NCBI GenBank assembly: GCA_029706075.1
Contig: JAINUG010000488.1
Span: 178,501-242,500 of the forward strand
Direction of reading: 5' to 3'
DNA length: 64,000 nt
Source of the DNA: Aldrovandia affinis
Lineage: Eukaryota; Chordata; Actinopteri; Notacanthiformes; Halosauridae
Made by a program: the position numbers and the translations under genes. Of this stretch, positions 12,501 to 19,898 are shown piece after piece. The stretch's first letter is position 1. Each line of letters starts with the position of its first letter. The notes under the pieces were generated by a model that searched no databases, was not told where the DNA came from, and saw only the letters and a program-made list of their open reading frames with translations.

Positions 12501-15500
12501 AGCCATCTTTCGAAAAAGGACAGTGTACAATAATACATTTCAGTGTCCCTCCCCCCCCCTTGTGGCTACCCCTGACTCACAGTGCCCTGCTCTGGGCTGC
12601 CAGGGGAATGTCCCCAAAGCCCCTGACTCATACTCACATTCGCGATGAGGTCACTCAGAGTCAGACCACAGTCCACTATCTGGGGCTCCTCGAAGTGGAC
12701 CGAACCGCTGGTGTTAACGCACCGGGCGGAAGCCTGTGGAAGGCCAGCTGAAAGAACCCGCAGACATTCACAAAATCATGCACTTTGAGTAGTAATAATA
12801 ATAATAATAATAATATACGCCATTTAGCAGATGCTTTTATCCAAAGCGACTTACAGTAGTGAGTGCATACATTTTCAGTATATGTGGACCCAGTGGGGAT
12901 TGAACCCACAACCTAAGCGTTGCCAACGCTGTGCTCACAGAGAACCACTGTGGTACATATGCACACACTCACAGGAAACACATCAGGAACATCAGGAAAC
13001 ACAAAGACCTTGACTTTCGAAATGCTGCTTGCTAAACCAGGTGACACAGACATTGTCAGGGAACTGTCAACACACTAAGGTTAACATGAGTGAAGGAAAA
13101 TAGAACTGGTATCTCATAACTTGCACAGACCCTTACATTTCTGACTGCGTACTCTCATAATAACTCAATTTGTTAAGGAGCAAATTTTTTATTTTTCCAC
13201 AATGGTATTCTGAATGACATGACATTCAGAATACCATTGTGGAAAAATAAAACATTCAGAATGCCATTTTACCAGTGCGGGATTATTATAATATTTTAAA
13301 AGAATTTGTTTCCCATTTTCTCCCAATTTGGTAGTCAATTACACCCGCTATTTTCAAGTCAATCCCCTTGTAATGTGAGTTTGCTGCCGTAGCCCTGTGA
13401 CCGGTAGTGACGAAGGCAAAGTATCGTCTCCTCCAAGATGGCACTCGCCAGGCCGTCGACCGTAACCCGGTACTCCAGAGCCACTCCTGTGCGCAACGAA
13501 CATCCTTCCCTCCCCCCTCCCTGGGGCGGACAGCCAATTGCCGCCCCCAGTGGCACTCCCAGCCAGAGCCAACTCTGGCGCGACGGGGAATTGAACCCCG
13601 GTCTGTGCGGAATTATTTTCTTTGTTTTCTGTGGTGTTGGTCCAGAACAGTTTTCACACAGAGGACTCAGATACTCCCCCTGCTGGATGATAACCTACCG
13701 TTGGTTGTACTTGGGGGACACGACTCTTGGGAGTAGCTGAACCATCCAACAAGAGTTTTGTTGAAAGTTAAAACCTTGATAACAGTCTGGTTGCAGAAAT
13801 TTTCTATAGTAGAAGAAAAATCAAGACAATATGAATTAAAAGTCGCTTTCATTTTATTTATGTATGTCTTTGCCTGCATTTATATGTATGTGTGTGTGCA
13901 GGATGTTTGCTTCTGTGTGAGAAATTAAATCCTATAAATTAATGTGTATGCTTTTGTCCTTTAACCTGGGTTGTGTTTCTGTCCTAAATTTGAGTGTTGC
14001 ATTTGACAAAATGGAGCCTATAGAATATGCCTATAGCTCAGTCAGTAGTGCACTCAATAAAGTACCCACAGCTAGATATCATTGTGTGCAAATTAATATT
14101 ATTATTTGTATTTGTTTTGTAAACACTTGTCTAAAGTGATGTGTGTGTGTGGCTATTATGTATGTGTGTATTTGTGGGCGTGTGTTTGTGTGCTTGTGTT
14201 TCTATGTGCGTGTGTAAGCGTATGTATGCATGTGTGTGTTTGTCTGGCAGTGCTCACGTTTCTCACAGGTTTCTCCAGTCCACTCATCAGGGCAGACACA
14301 CATGTTATCCTGCAGAGTGCCCCCATTCACACACAAAGGGGGCAGTCCTGTTGTAAAGGTGGACGGAGCTAGTGTCTGTCCAGGGGTAGTTAATGTCTGG
14401 TTGGGGGTAATTGTTGTCTGTTCTGTGGTGGTTAATGTCTGGTTGGGGGTAATTGTTGTCTGTTCTGTGGTGGTTAATGTCTGGTTGGGGGTAATTGTTG
14501 TCTGTTCTGTGGTGGTTAATGTCTGGTTAGGGGTAATTGTTGTCTGTTCTGTGGTAGTTAATGTCTGGTTGGGGGTAATTGTTGTCTGTTCTGTGGTGGT
14601 TAATGTCTGGTTAGGGGTAATTGTTGTCTGTTCTAGGGTGGTTAATGTCTGGTTGGGGGTCATTGTTGTCTGTTCTAGGGTGGTTAATGTCTGGTTGGGG
14701 GTAATTGTTGTCTGTTCTGTGGTATTTAATGTCTGGTTGGGGGTCATTGTTGTCTGTTCTAGGGTGGTTAATGTCTGGTTGGGGGTAATTGTTGTCTGTT
14801 CTGTGGTATTTAATGTCTGGTTGGGGGTCATTGTTGTCTGTTCTAGGGTGGTTAATGTCTGGTTGGGGGTAATTGTTGTCTGTTCTGGGGTAGTTCCCCC
14901 TGGTCGTGGGTTGTGGCTGGTGTTAGGAGGAGGGAAGAGAGGGGTGGAAGTCAGCTCTGAGGCATGGGAAGACCTCTGGCTCACTGAAAGTGTCAAAAAA
15001 ACAATGAGTGAAACAATGGTTAGACTGTATAAGTCAACTAATCAATCACTCAAACATTATTTGTGTTGCACAATTCATACATAAAATGCATTTCAAAGTG
15101 CTGAACATGGAAAAGCAGAATTGGAAAAAATACAAAATAAGACAATTAAGAATACAAACACAATAAATAAGGCAATAAGGCTAGTGGGAACAGAGACGAG
15201 ACTAGTGCACACAATAAAAAGATACAAGAAGTGCAAGCAGTACAGAAGGCAGGGAAATCATTTAAAAGATCAAATAAAATAAATAAATAAAAATAAAAGA
15301 AAGTAAAATACAGTAAAGAGTCAAAGTAGTAATAAAAGCACCCTAAGTAAAAGCTAGGCCAAAAAATGTGCTTTAAGTTTTCTTATTAAAAAACATGATT
15401 ATCAGCACACACATCTCTGTGACTTATGAAAGATTTCAAATATGTAACACCTATTTTTTTAAAGTAATTTTTAACCCAGAAGGCCAGATTTACTGAAGGA

Positions 15501-18500
15501 TTGCAACTCCAATGCAAAAGCAGTCACTGATAGGTCTCAATCTCTACATGGGATGTAATAAACGGTCGCAATGAGTTTTATGAGCACTGATATCGCCTAG
15601 GTATTTCACAATTCCAGTTTTGTATTGTGCTTTCCGAGGTTCTAGTCGCTAGCAATGCAAAACAAATAATCACAAATTGTGTTGTTGCAAAGTACCCCGG
15701 TTCATGTCACGGCAGCGTTATTTACAGGAATACCTATAGCTACAGACAGCCAAGTGAGAATTTAAAATATATATTCTATATAGCATACATATTATTTACT
15801 AGAACTTGAAATAAAAATAATATGAAAGGACGCAGGATTTCTATTGACCAATTTTTCCTGAACTAGCAGTCAGTATAAAAACGCAGTTCTGAATTTGAAC
15901 AATTATCTCATTGTGCGTATGCGGTCAGGAGGGTATAGAATGAATCGTGAATACAGTTTTACTTTCAGACGCTCCGTGACCTTCTCCCATCACAAGTTTA
16001 TGGCTGCAGCATGGGTGAAAGCCCAAGCCAAATTTTCCACTTGTGGAACAATAAAGTTAATCTTGAATCTTGAATCTTGAATCTTTAGCCATTTCTATTC
16101 TCTATTCTTATTTTAATATTATTTTCCCCACATGATGTTGTAGGAAAGTTTTTCTTTTCGATGTTACCTAACGTCATGTTACGTACGTCCACAACACCCT
16201 TGTTGGGACTCCCCTCCCCCTCGTCATGAACAAAATAATGCACAATTACCCCAATACACATTCAATTAAATTACAACAAACATTCCTTCATCAGAACAAT
16301 AAACCCCATCAATAGAAATACAGATAAATATAATTAATTCTCATTCACCACTTGTTCTCAAATTCCTACCCAATGGGTCCTAACCCCCACCTCCCATGCT
16401 TGCTACAAAATACCCCTCAAATAAATGTATCAGATCAAAAACAAAATACCCTTAAAAACAGTATTTTGTATTTTTACAGAAAAAAACTTGCAATTAGATG
16501 TTTACATTAATAGGTGGCACTTTTGTTGGTATGAGCAAAAAGCCAAAATCACATAGGCTATCACCGTGTGTTAAGTGTTAGGCACAATCACATCTTTAGC
16601 CTAATTAGTTTGAGCCCCTCCATTTTGGAAATGTGCAATTTCTTATCTGGCTATCTGTATATAAAAGTGCAATATCTCAAATCTCATCAGCATGAATAAT
16701 GTAAGTGTTTTGGAGTAACTTTTAACTTTTTAACAGCAAATGTTCACATTTCATTTTATTCATTTATTTAATGTTAGTTTTATATTTAGAATCTTAATTT
16801 GTTTGTGTCTGTTCTGTTTTGTGTTTTGTCTTTGTTATTGTAAATTTTGAGTATTTTGAAAATACAAAATTACTCCACCCTAAAGTATCTTGTTACAAAT
16901 TACATTTACATTTTTGTCAGCCCTGTCAAATACAAATTACAAAATACTCAAAAGTTTGAACTCTTTCCAATGACAATAAAATAAATCTGAATGAATAATC
17001 TAATCTAAACACTAAAGTGTCTGAGCCAGGGGGTTATGCACCATCACAGCCTCAATACAAATGTGAACTTTTACACCTCCATAAGACAGACATGGTTAAC
17101 ACAGTATGTAATCACTTAAAACAGTTCAAACAAAGGGCTTCTCTTTCTGTGGTCAGAATGAAACTCTGAATTAGACATAAAGTAAGGCAATAAACAGTTT
17201 TTTATCCTTATCATTTGACCTGAGATAACTTTAAATGAACTTCAGACAAGCTTACTGCCTTTCAACACGTCATAAATGTGTTTAACACAGCTGTAGGGAC
17301 AAATAACTCTATTTTCTGATCTGTAAATGTAAGTTTTCGTTTTCTCGTTGTTCCCTCACTACTTGTGCCTGGTTGCTGCGTATCCATTTCTTGGCGTGAT
17401 CTGGACATGTAAGCACATTGTTTGGGACCCTTTTATGGGTGCATCCTGCCTCAAATTGTGAATGAAGGCATTTCATTTCTATGATTGCGTAATTAGAGCC
17501 AGTCTTAGTAAATTGGTCGTTAATGTGTCGCTATTTGTGTCCGTAAAAACAGCCAAAATGAAATAGCGACTGTCTTTGTGCTGCCGCTATCTTAGTGAAT
17601 ATGGCCCTGACGTTTGGGATGTCCAGTTGTAGGCCTGTATCCATCACATGGGAGAGCACAGACAAGCACATTCCCTCCTTGCTGACCTTTTCCACAAAAC
17701 CAGACTTGAGAAACGATGAGAAAAGCAATCCATTGTAACCCAGTGTTGCTGTGTTTCATTTAGTTACGTCAAATGACAAAACAATTGTCTGCTGGTCTGT
17801 GCTTCCATGTGCAAACACACAGGGGTGGGGGGTATTGGGGATTTCAAACCCTGAAATGGGCATAAATTGATTTTATTAGTGCCACGTGTGCACCAAATGA
17901 CTAAATCAAGGATATATGGTACAGTACGCAAAAGGTCCAGCAACACCCTTGTTGGGACTCCCCTTCCCCTCGCCATGAACAAAATAATGCACAATTACCC
18001 CAATACACATTCAATTAAACTACAACAAACATTCCTTCATCAGAACAATAAACCCCATCAATAGAAATACAGATAAATATAATGAATTCTCATTCGCCAC
18101 TTGTTCTCAAATTCCTACCCAATGGGTCCTAACCCCCACCTCCCATGCATGCTTCCCGTAGACCCCTTAAACAGTACACTTACAGAACACTGCATAGATG
18201 TTTACATTACTACTGCACTTTTGTTGGTATGTTTATACTCCCAACTGTATTACACTTCTGCCATAGTGAGCCCCTTCAATTCGGAAATGTGCAATATCTG
18301 GAAGTGCAATATCTCATATCTCATCAAAATAATGTAACTTTTAACTTTTAACTTTTTAACAGCAAATGTTCACATTTCATTTTATTCATTTATTTAATGT
18401 TAGTTTTATATTTAGAATCTTAATTTGTTTCTGCTGTTCTGTTGTGTTTTGTCTTTGTTATTGTAAATGTACCGTCAGGATTGTCACTCAATTTCGTTGT

Positions 18501-19515
18501 ACTCTGTGCAATGACAATAAAATAAATCTAATCTAATCTAATCTAAACACGAAAGTGTCTGAGCCAGGGGGTTATGCACCATCACAGCCTCAATACAAAT
18601 GTGAACTTTTATACCTCCATAAGATAGACATGGTTAACACAGTATGTAATCACTTAAAACAGTTCAAACAAAGGGCTTATCTTTCTGTGGTCAGAATGAA
18701 ACTCTGAATTAGACATAAAGTAAGGCAATAAACAGTTTTTTATCCTGATCATTTGACCTGAGATAACTTTAAATTAATTTCAGACAAGCTTACTGCCTTT
18801 CAACACGTCATAAATGTGTTTAACACAGCTGTAGGGACTATAAAAATTCACTGTAGGTTGTGTATAAAAATACAGTGAGCGATAACATTATCTCAGAAAT
18901 AAGATCAGGTATAACTTAAAATTGATCTAGCTATACTGTATCTTATTGAGATATTGTGCATATCTAATTACTGTATATAGATTTCTATCTATCTATCTGC
19001 CTGCCTGCCTGTCTGTCTCTGACTGACTGTCTGTCCCAAGAACAGGCTGTACCAAGGCTTGAGGTTAAACAGAGAAACATTGTACAAAATTGTCCACAAT
19101 GCCTAATAGGAACTGAAGTCCATAGCTGGGATTTGGGGTACTTTTACACAAGCCCAGGACCACATTTCCCATCAGACCCTCAGTGGAATAGGGCACCAGG
19201 GATACATTAAAAGGGCAGTGTGACAAACCATTTCACAAAGAGAAAATGTATCAAGGTGTATCAAATGTCTCACATACTTGTTGCTCACTGAAAATCAATG
19301 ACAGCACCCAGATCCAAAATAATCCATCAAACTTCACCAATTCCTTACCCCCACTCCCCACTTCACTCTTTGCAACCCCCCCCCCCAACAGCAATACAGA
19401 AACACAGGAACCACGTCTGACAAGCCCCCGTAAAGTAACCCGGACAAGACAAGAGATCCATAGACAGAGGTCGCCTACCTCCTGTAAAGAGTATCCACAG
19501 AAATATATTTCTCAT
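397..19515 (-). CDS. adgrg7: Adhesion GPCR, ADGRG7 (GPR128)-like; 12 coding exons, 3' end off the left edge
   Basis: This encodes a cell-surface adhesion G-protein-coupled receptor. Exons join in phase at 19479-19515, 14258-14983, 12638-12747, 11006-11143, 9573-9633, 6780-6899, 6067-6248, 5160-5312, 4727-4839, 3899-4236, 3504-3585 and 397-579, giving about 747 residues. The order is signal peptide, Thr-rich repeat stalk, EGF-like module, GAIN domain, GPS with an H-T-T cleavage triad, then TM1-TM5. The ADGRG7 assignment rests on the segment after the GPS (SYRKDFKYSKALDW, DVGCALS), TM2 (SLLIFNVLFLTG), TM3 (CTFVTALMHYFLLATFAW) and the TM4-TM5 loop (NYRQEEFCWLA), which fit my memory of GPR128. 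TM6, TM7 and the tail are missing because the window ends. Another group VIII adhesion GPCR is the main alternative. The gene is divergent from the NLR gene to its right. Confidence 0.82.
580..968. other. adgrg7 intron with a short (CA)n run
   Basis: A (CA)n microsatellite occupies about 586-609 next to the exon 12 acceptor. The rest has no feature I can name. Confidence 0.5.
969..2705 (-). mobile_element. tRNA-derived SINE with 14-bp target duplication, split by a DNA transposon
   Basis: On the minus strand the head (2691 leftward) has a tRNA-like A box (TGGTCTAGTGGTT) and B box (GGTTTGATTCCC). The 3' end is CCCAATTTGGTAG as read on the plus strand. The 14-bp direct repeat ATACCCATCTAATT flanks it at 969-982 and 2692-2705. 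The body is interrupted at 1040-2370. A second, head-truncated copy lies at 13288-13604. Confidence 0.85.
1040..2370. mobile_element. Non-autonomous DNA transposon with ~23-bp terminal inverted repeats, nested in the SINE
   Basis: The left end GACCCTTCGCTAAACCACGC is the inverse of the right end GCGTGGTTTAGCGAAGGGTC. AATT is present on both sides (1036-1039, 2371-2374) but only once at the equivalent site of the SINE copy at 13317-13350, so a 4-bp target duplication is likely. Near 1190-1390 there is protein-like text (FEGYIQDI, then LHCSCKAG before a GTAGGT donor-like site) resembling a SWIM-type zinc-finger region, with stops and frame shifts. The superfamily is uncertain. Confidence 0.75.
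2706..3503. other. adgrg7 intron, degraded repeat-like sequence
   Basis: About 2990-3410 has the look of an old interspersed repeat, but I cannot place its ends or class. No coding evidence was seen. Confidence 0.35.
3504..3585 (-). CDS. adgrg7: adgrg7 exon 11: TM4 and second extracellular loop
   Basis: This 82-bp exon (TTTCAG|GTTGTC to GAGTT|GTGAGT) encodes PLVVVSITLAATYRVDNPLN and YRQEEF. Joined to exon 12 it rebuilds EEFCWLA, giving the loop cysteine that pairs with the TM3 cysteine. Confidence 0.82.
3899..4236 (-). CDS. adgrg7: adgrg7 exon 10: TM2, TM3 and start of TM4
   Basis: The exon runs from AACCCAG|CAAGCC to CTGGG|GTGAGG. It encodes TM2 (VILVSCCLSLLIFNVLFLTG), an extracellular loop with an NNS sequon, TM3 with the conserved extracellular cysteine (HCTFVTALMHYFLLATFAW), and the beginning of TM4 (IPIVITLATGWG). 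Confidence 0.9.
4237..4726. other. adgrg7 intron, no feature
   Basis: Plain intron between exons 10 and 9. Nothing recognised on either strand. Confidence 0.5.
4727..4839 (-). CDS. adgrg7: adgrg7 exon 9: TM1
   Basis: The acceptor is TCTGTAG|TCTTAC rather than the nearer TTACAG, because only the former keeps phase 0. It encodes SYRKDFKYSKALDW and the membrane span CALSIIFLGLTIMVELII, ending at a CAG|GTAAGA donor in phase 2. Confidence 0.82.
4951..4983. repeat. (AAT)n microsatellite
   Basis: A run of AAT units with one interruption, in the intron between adgrg7 exons 9 and 8. Confidence 0.9.
5160..5312 (-). CDS. adgrg7: adgrg7 exon 8: GPS autoproteolysis motif
   Basis: This is 51 codons, phase 0 at both ends (TTTCAG|TCTGTG to CTGATG|GTGAGT). 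It holds the four GPS cysteines (ACVFWNY, FGCVKTN, LGCSCNHTT) and the H-T-T triad, so cleavage before the second Thr of HTT is expected. The Stachel-like sequence would start TNYAMLM. Confidence 0.9.
5344..5497 (-). mobile_element. Short tRNA-like SINE, internally deleted copy
   Basis: This matches 32876-33052 closely (GGATCTCGACGCGACAAGAG, then CACTCTTATC, then GTAGCGGACGCTCACGTACC). It lacks about 30 bp that in the other copy hold the A-box-like part (CTCAGCGGGCTAAA). A B-box-like GGTTCAAAACC is visible on the minus strand. The ends TGTAATGG and CCGCTACA are imperfect inverted repeats. Confidence 0.65.
5672..6060. repeat. GC-rich minisatellite, 75-bp period
   Basis: Direct repeats of 75 bp, for example TGCATTATGGGCAGTTGGG at 5761, 5836 and 5911, each made of two related halves (CATTGTGGGTACCTGG and CATTATGGGCAGTTGG). 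Because 75 is a multiple of three, long open frames run through it on both strands. These are not genes. It touches the exon 7 donor. Confidence 0.92.
6067..6248 (-). CDS. adgrg7: adgrg7 exon 7: GAIN subdomain B
   Basis: This is 182 bp from GGGCAG|GAGGAT to CCACCT|GTAAGT. It encodes NIGFVLYQNDKFF, the RIVISASLGG strand and VEMVFQPP, all typical of the GAIN core before the GPS. The donor lies next to the 75-bp minisatellite. Confidence 0.82.
6249..6779. other. adgrg7 intron, no feature
   Basis: Between exons 7 and 6. Only a short TTTACATTTACATTTACA stretch near 6595 recalls LINE/SINE tails. Nothing else was recognised. Confidence 0.45.
6780..6899 (-). CDS. adgrg7: adgrg7 exon 6: GAIN subdomain B
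   Basis: This is 120 bp from TCCTAG|GTACTT to CCACCCG|GTAAGC. It encodes GGFVSSRVHLNTNATEL and GPSMNIFIQLPPG, beta-strand type sequence with several N-glycosylation sequons (NAT, NST). The phases fit exons 5 and 7. Confidence 0.78.
6921..7072 (+). mobile_element. tRNA-derived SINE with L2-type tail
   Basis: The head holds an A box (TGGCTCAGTTGGTAGAGCA) and a B box (GGATTCAATCC). The tail GTAAGTCGCTTTGGATAAAA followed by GCGTCTGCTAAATG is the inverse of the 3' end of the L2 LINE at 53157. It stops about 20 bp from the exon 6 acceptor. The same family lies at 12815-12956. Confidence 0.85.
7190..7405 (-). mobile_element. SINE-like repeat with L2-type tail
   Basis: Reads TTTAGCAGACACTCTTATCC and AGAGCGACTTACAG from the left. 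Further right come TTGCTCAAGGGTACAACGGC and a B-box-like TTGAACCAGCAACC. The same element in the opposite orientation is at 37950-38130. Confidence 0.8.
7406..8509. other. adgrg7 intron, no recognised feature
   Basis: Low-complexity-free intron between exons 6 and 5. I found no exon with fitting phase, no tRNA and no repeat ends. Confidence 0.45.
8514..9200. repeat. Minisatellite, 27-bp period, about 24 copies
   Basis: The unit is of the form GTGAGATCGCACTGTGGG plus TAAACGATG. Central copies are nearly identical; outer copies are diverged and partly shortened. The 27-bp period keeps three frames open and explains the long His/Pro/Ser-rich ORFs on the minus strand. It lies in the intron between exons 6 and 5. 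Confidence 0.93.
9573..9633 (-). CDS. adgrg7: adgrg7 exon 5: GAIN, 61-bp exon
   Basis: This short exon (LLNANDDKFSPQNSKAMQRY) runs from GTCAG|CTTCTG to TACA|GTAAGA. The downstream donor is chosen over AGAG|GTACAG because only it gives the phase 1 that exon 6 needs. The acceptor abuts a Tc1 remnant. Confidence 0.65.
9637..10340 (-). mobile_element. Tc1-like transposon remnant, internally deleted
   Basis: Long inverted ends (CAATCTACACACAATACCCC on the left; GTGTGTAGATTGATGGC and GGGCCTGAATACTTTCCGAA on the right) enclose a short piece of transposase. On the minus strand at 9815-9919 the helix-turn-helix text KHRSGEGCINIAKALKVP, then STVGSIIVKWKKFG, is clear. The catalytic domain is deleted. 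The left terminal repeat is cut short exactly at the adgrg7 exon 5 acceptor. Confidence 0.88.
10593..10904 (+). mobile_element. tRNA-headed SINE with (GGAT)n tail
   Basis: Starts GGGTGGCACAGTGCTGCAG, has a B-box region near CCCGGGTTTGAG, and ends GATAATGGATGGATGG. A direct repeat ATGTAATGCAGAAC flanks it (10579-10592, 10905-10918). Its 3' end resembles that of the RTE LINE at 57805-61144, a likely source of its mobilising enzymes. Confidence 0.85.
11006..11143 (-). CDS. adgrg7: adgrg7 exon 4: GAIN subdomain A
   Basis: This is 46 codons from TTGCAG|ATGAGC to TCGGAG|GTAATG, phase 0 at both ends. The text LKEIATYTQILTSNPEKL followed by TSEDITTAAEITEKLLNK is typical of the helical A subdomain of GAIN domains. 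NSS is a sequon at the end. Confidence 0.8.
11144..11636. other. adgrg7 intron, no feature
   Basis: Between exon 4 and the SINE. Nothing recognised. Confidence 0.45.
11637..12019 (+). mobile_element. tRNA-derived SINE, second family
   Basis: The B box GGTTCGAAACCC lies near 11710. The body contains GGGGAGCCCCGATCGGGGGC and the tail GGCAACTAAATTGGGGG followed by an A-rich end. AAATGTTTG flanks it on both sides (11628-11636, 12020-12028). A sister copy is at 30776-31176. Confidence 0.82.
12020..12637. other. adgrg7 intron, no recognised feature
   Basis: Between the SINE and exon 3. There is a C-rich run near 12550. No gene evidence. Confidence 0.4.
12638..12747 (-). CDS. adgrg7: adgrg7 exon 3: linker between EGF module and GAIN domain
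   Basis: The acceptor TTTCAG|CTGGCC and donor GCGAAT|GTGAGT give 36 residues, with ARCVNTSG, EEPQIVDCG and LTLSDLIAN. Two cysteines and one NTS sequon are visible. The entry phase matches exon 2 and the exit phase is 0, matching exon 4. Confidence 0.75.
12787..12956 (-). mobile_element. tRNA-derived SINE with L2-type tail and (TAA)n end
   Basis: Inverse copy of the SINE at 6921. From the left it reads a (TAA)n run, GCCATTTAGCAGATGCTTTT and AAGCGACTTACAG, then the tRNA-like head with GGATTGAACCC. It lies in the intron between exons 3 and 2. Confidence 0.83.
13188..13251. repeat. Perfect 29-bp inverted repeat with 6-nt loop
   Basis: The arms 13188-13216 and 13223-13251 are exact reverse complements (core CCACAATGGTATTCTGAATG) around the loop ACATGA. 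A further partial repeat of the right arm (CATTCAGAATGCCATTTT) follows at about 13254. It could form a hairpin or cruciform. Confidence 0.92.
13275..13617 (-). mobile_element. tRNA-derived SINE, head-truncated copy
   Basis: Shares CTCCCAATTTGGTAGTCAAT, CCCTCCCTGGGG and CACTCCCAGCCAGAGCC with the SINE at 969-2705 but starts just before the B box. An imperfect direct repeat flanks it (GTGCGGGATTATT at 13275-13287, GTGCGGAATTATT at 13605-13617). It preserves the empty site of the transposon at 1040-2370. Confidence 0.82.
13618..14257. other. adgrg7 intron; GT-rich near exon 2
   Basis: Unremarkable except for a GT-rich stretch at about 14130-14245 just after the exon 2 donor (minus strand). Confidence 0.5.
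14258..14983 (-). CDS. adgrg7: adgrg7 exon 2: mucin-like repeat stalk and EGF-like module
   Basis: The acceptor TTTCAG|TG and the donor GAAAC|GTGAGC both keep phase. After a Ser/Pro-rich lead (residues about 13-40) come twelve copies of a 13-residue repeat of the form TTEQTTITPNQTL, each with one N-glycosylation sequon (NQT) and many Thr for O-glycans. The exon ends in a small EGF-like module with four cysteines (CVNGG, CVCP, WTGETC). This predicts a stiff, glycosylated stalk lifting the receptor off the membrane. Confidence 0.82.
14391..14888. repeat. Coding 39-bp tandem repeat (12 copies) in adgrg7 exon 2
   Basis: Twelve direct repeats of 39 bp encode 13-residue units and keep the frame open. 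The copies nearest the N-terminus alternate between TTI/TEQ and TTM/LEQ subtypes, giving a 78-bp higher-order period. The later six copies are all the TTI form. This pattern is typical of expansion by unequal exchange and predicts length variation between individuals. Confidence 0.92.
14984..16191. other. Part of adgrg7 first intron; LINE-like tail at its end
   Basis: Mostly AT-rich intron. At about 16030-16084 there is ACTTGTGGAACAATAAAG followed by (TCTTGAA)n, the form of a non-LTR retrotransposon 3' end. The rest has no recognised feature. Confidence 0.45.
16192..17300. repeat. Duplicated block, copy A
   Basis: Starts CAACACCCTTGTTGGGACTC and ends AACACAGCTGTAGGGAC, both shared with copy B 1.5-1.75 kb further on. 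Part of the block looks like a LINE 3' region (CAATGACAATAAAATAAATC then ATCTAATCTAA). Copy A carries extra AT-rich stretches (about 16405-16500 and 16850-16960) absent from B. Confidence 0.88.
17301..17940. other. Spacer between duplicated blocks A and B
   Basis: Unique sequence within the adgrg7 first intron. No feature recognised. Confidence 0.4.
17941..18838. repeat. Duplicated block, copy B
   Basis: Tandem partner of 16192-17300. It keeps the fuller LINE-like tail (TTTCGTTGTACTCTGTGCAA, then TGACAATAAA and repeated ATCTA). The single-copy flank TGAGCCAGGGGGTTATGCAC is also duplicated, so this is a segmental duplication rather than two insertions. Confidence 0.88.
18839..19478. other. 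adgrg7 first intron, exon-1-proximal part
   Basis: Contains a short (TCTA)/(TGCC)/(TGTC) tract at about 18985-19037. Nothing else recognised. Confidence 0.4.
19479..19515 (-). CDS. adgrg7: adgrg7 exon 1: start codon and signal peptide
   Basis: The exon reads MRNIFLWILFTG plus one base, ending at a G|GTAGG donor in phase 1. The hydrophobic run IFLWILFTG is a short signal-peptide core. The ATG has A at -3 (GTGAAGATG). The phase matches the acceptor of exon 2 across an intron of about 4.5 kb. It is too short to show as an isolated ORF; it was chosen because signal peptide, phase and position all agree. Confidence 0.7.
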
Positions 19516-19589
19516 CTTCACTAGATGTACAAGATTCCAGAACCTTCAGTAGCAGAGAGCAGACAGCAGTTTTCTCATCATGTGCATGA

Positions 19590-19666
19590 TTATTTACCAC
19601 TGCGGCACAGACCCAGATACAATATAGATATTTTTTGTTATTGGACCTATCAGGTTAATGATTTAC
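19590..19666 (-). promoter_or_regulatory. Putative adgrg7 promoter: TATA-like element and HNF1-type site
   Basis: GTTAATGATTTAC at 19654-19666 matches the HNF1 consensus GTTAATNATTAAC at 11 of the 12 specified positions and lies 139 bp upstream of the start codon. TAAATAA (minus strand, 19590-19596) could act as a TATA box. Mammalian ADGRG7 is known as an intestinal receptor and HNF1 factors drive gut genes, so the link is plausible. It is inference from sequence only. Confidence 0.4.
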
Positions 19667-19898
19667 ATGACTTCTAACCCTGGTAAAGGTACACTGCGAT
19701 TGTAAACGACAGCTGTTGATGCAACTTCCTACCACCCCAACTAAAGGAATTTCATTACCTTGGTATTATCATTAGCTACATGTGGTTTAATCTGGGTGCT
19801 TGTGTGTCTTGGCGTCACATAGAGATACAAATTATTCACCTGCATGGATTATTCTATTTTACAGATAAATATATTCCAACATTTCTATCAAATTATTT

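Noticed and set aside
14230..15084. 284-codon plus-strand ORF rich in Val
   Set aside because: Shadow of the Thr-rich coding repeat on the minus strand.
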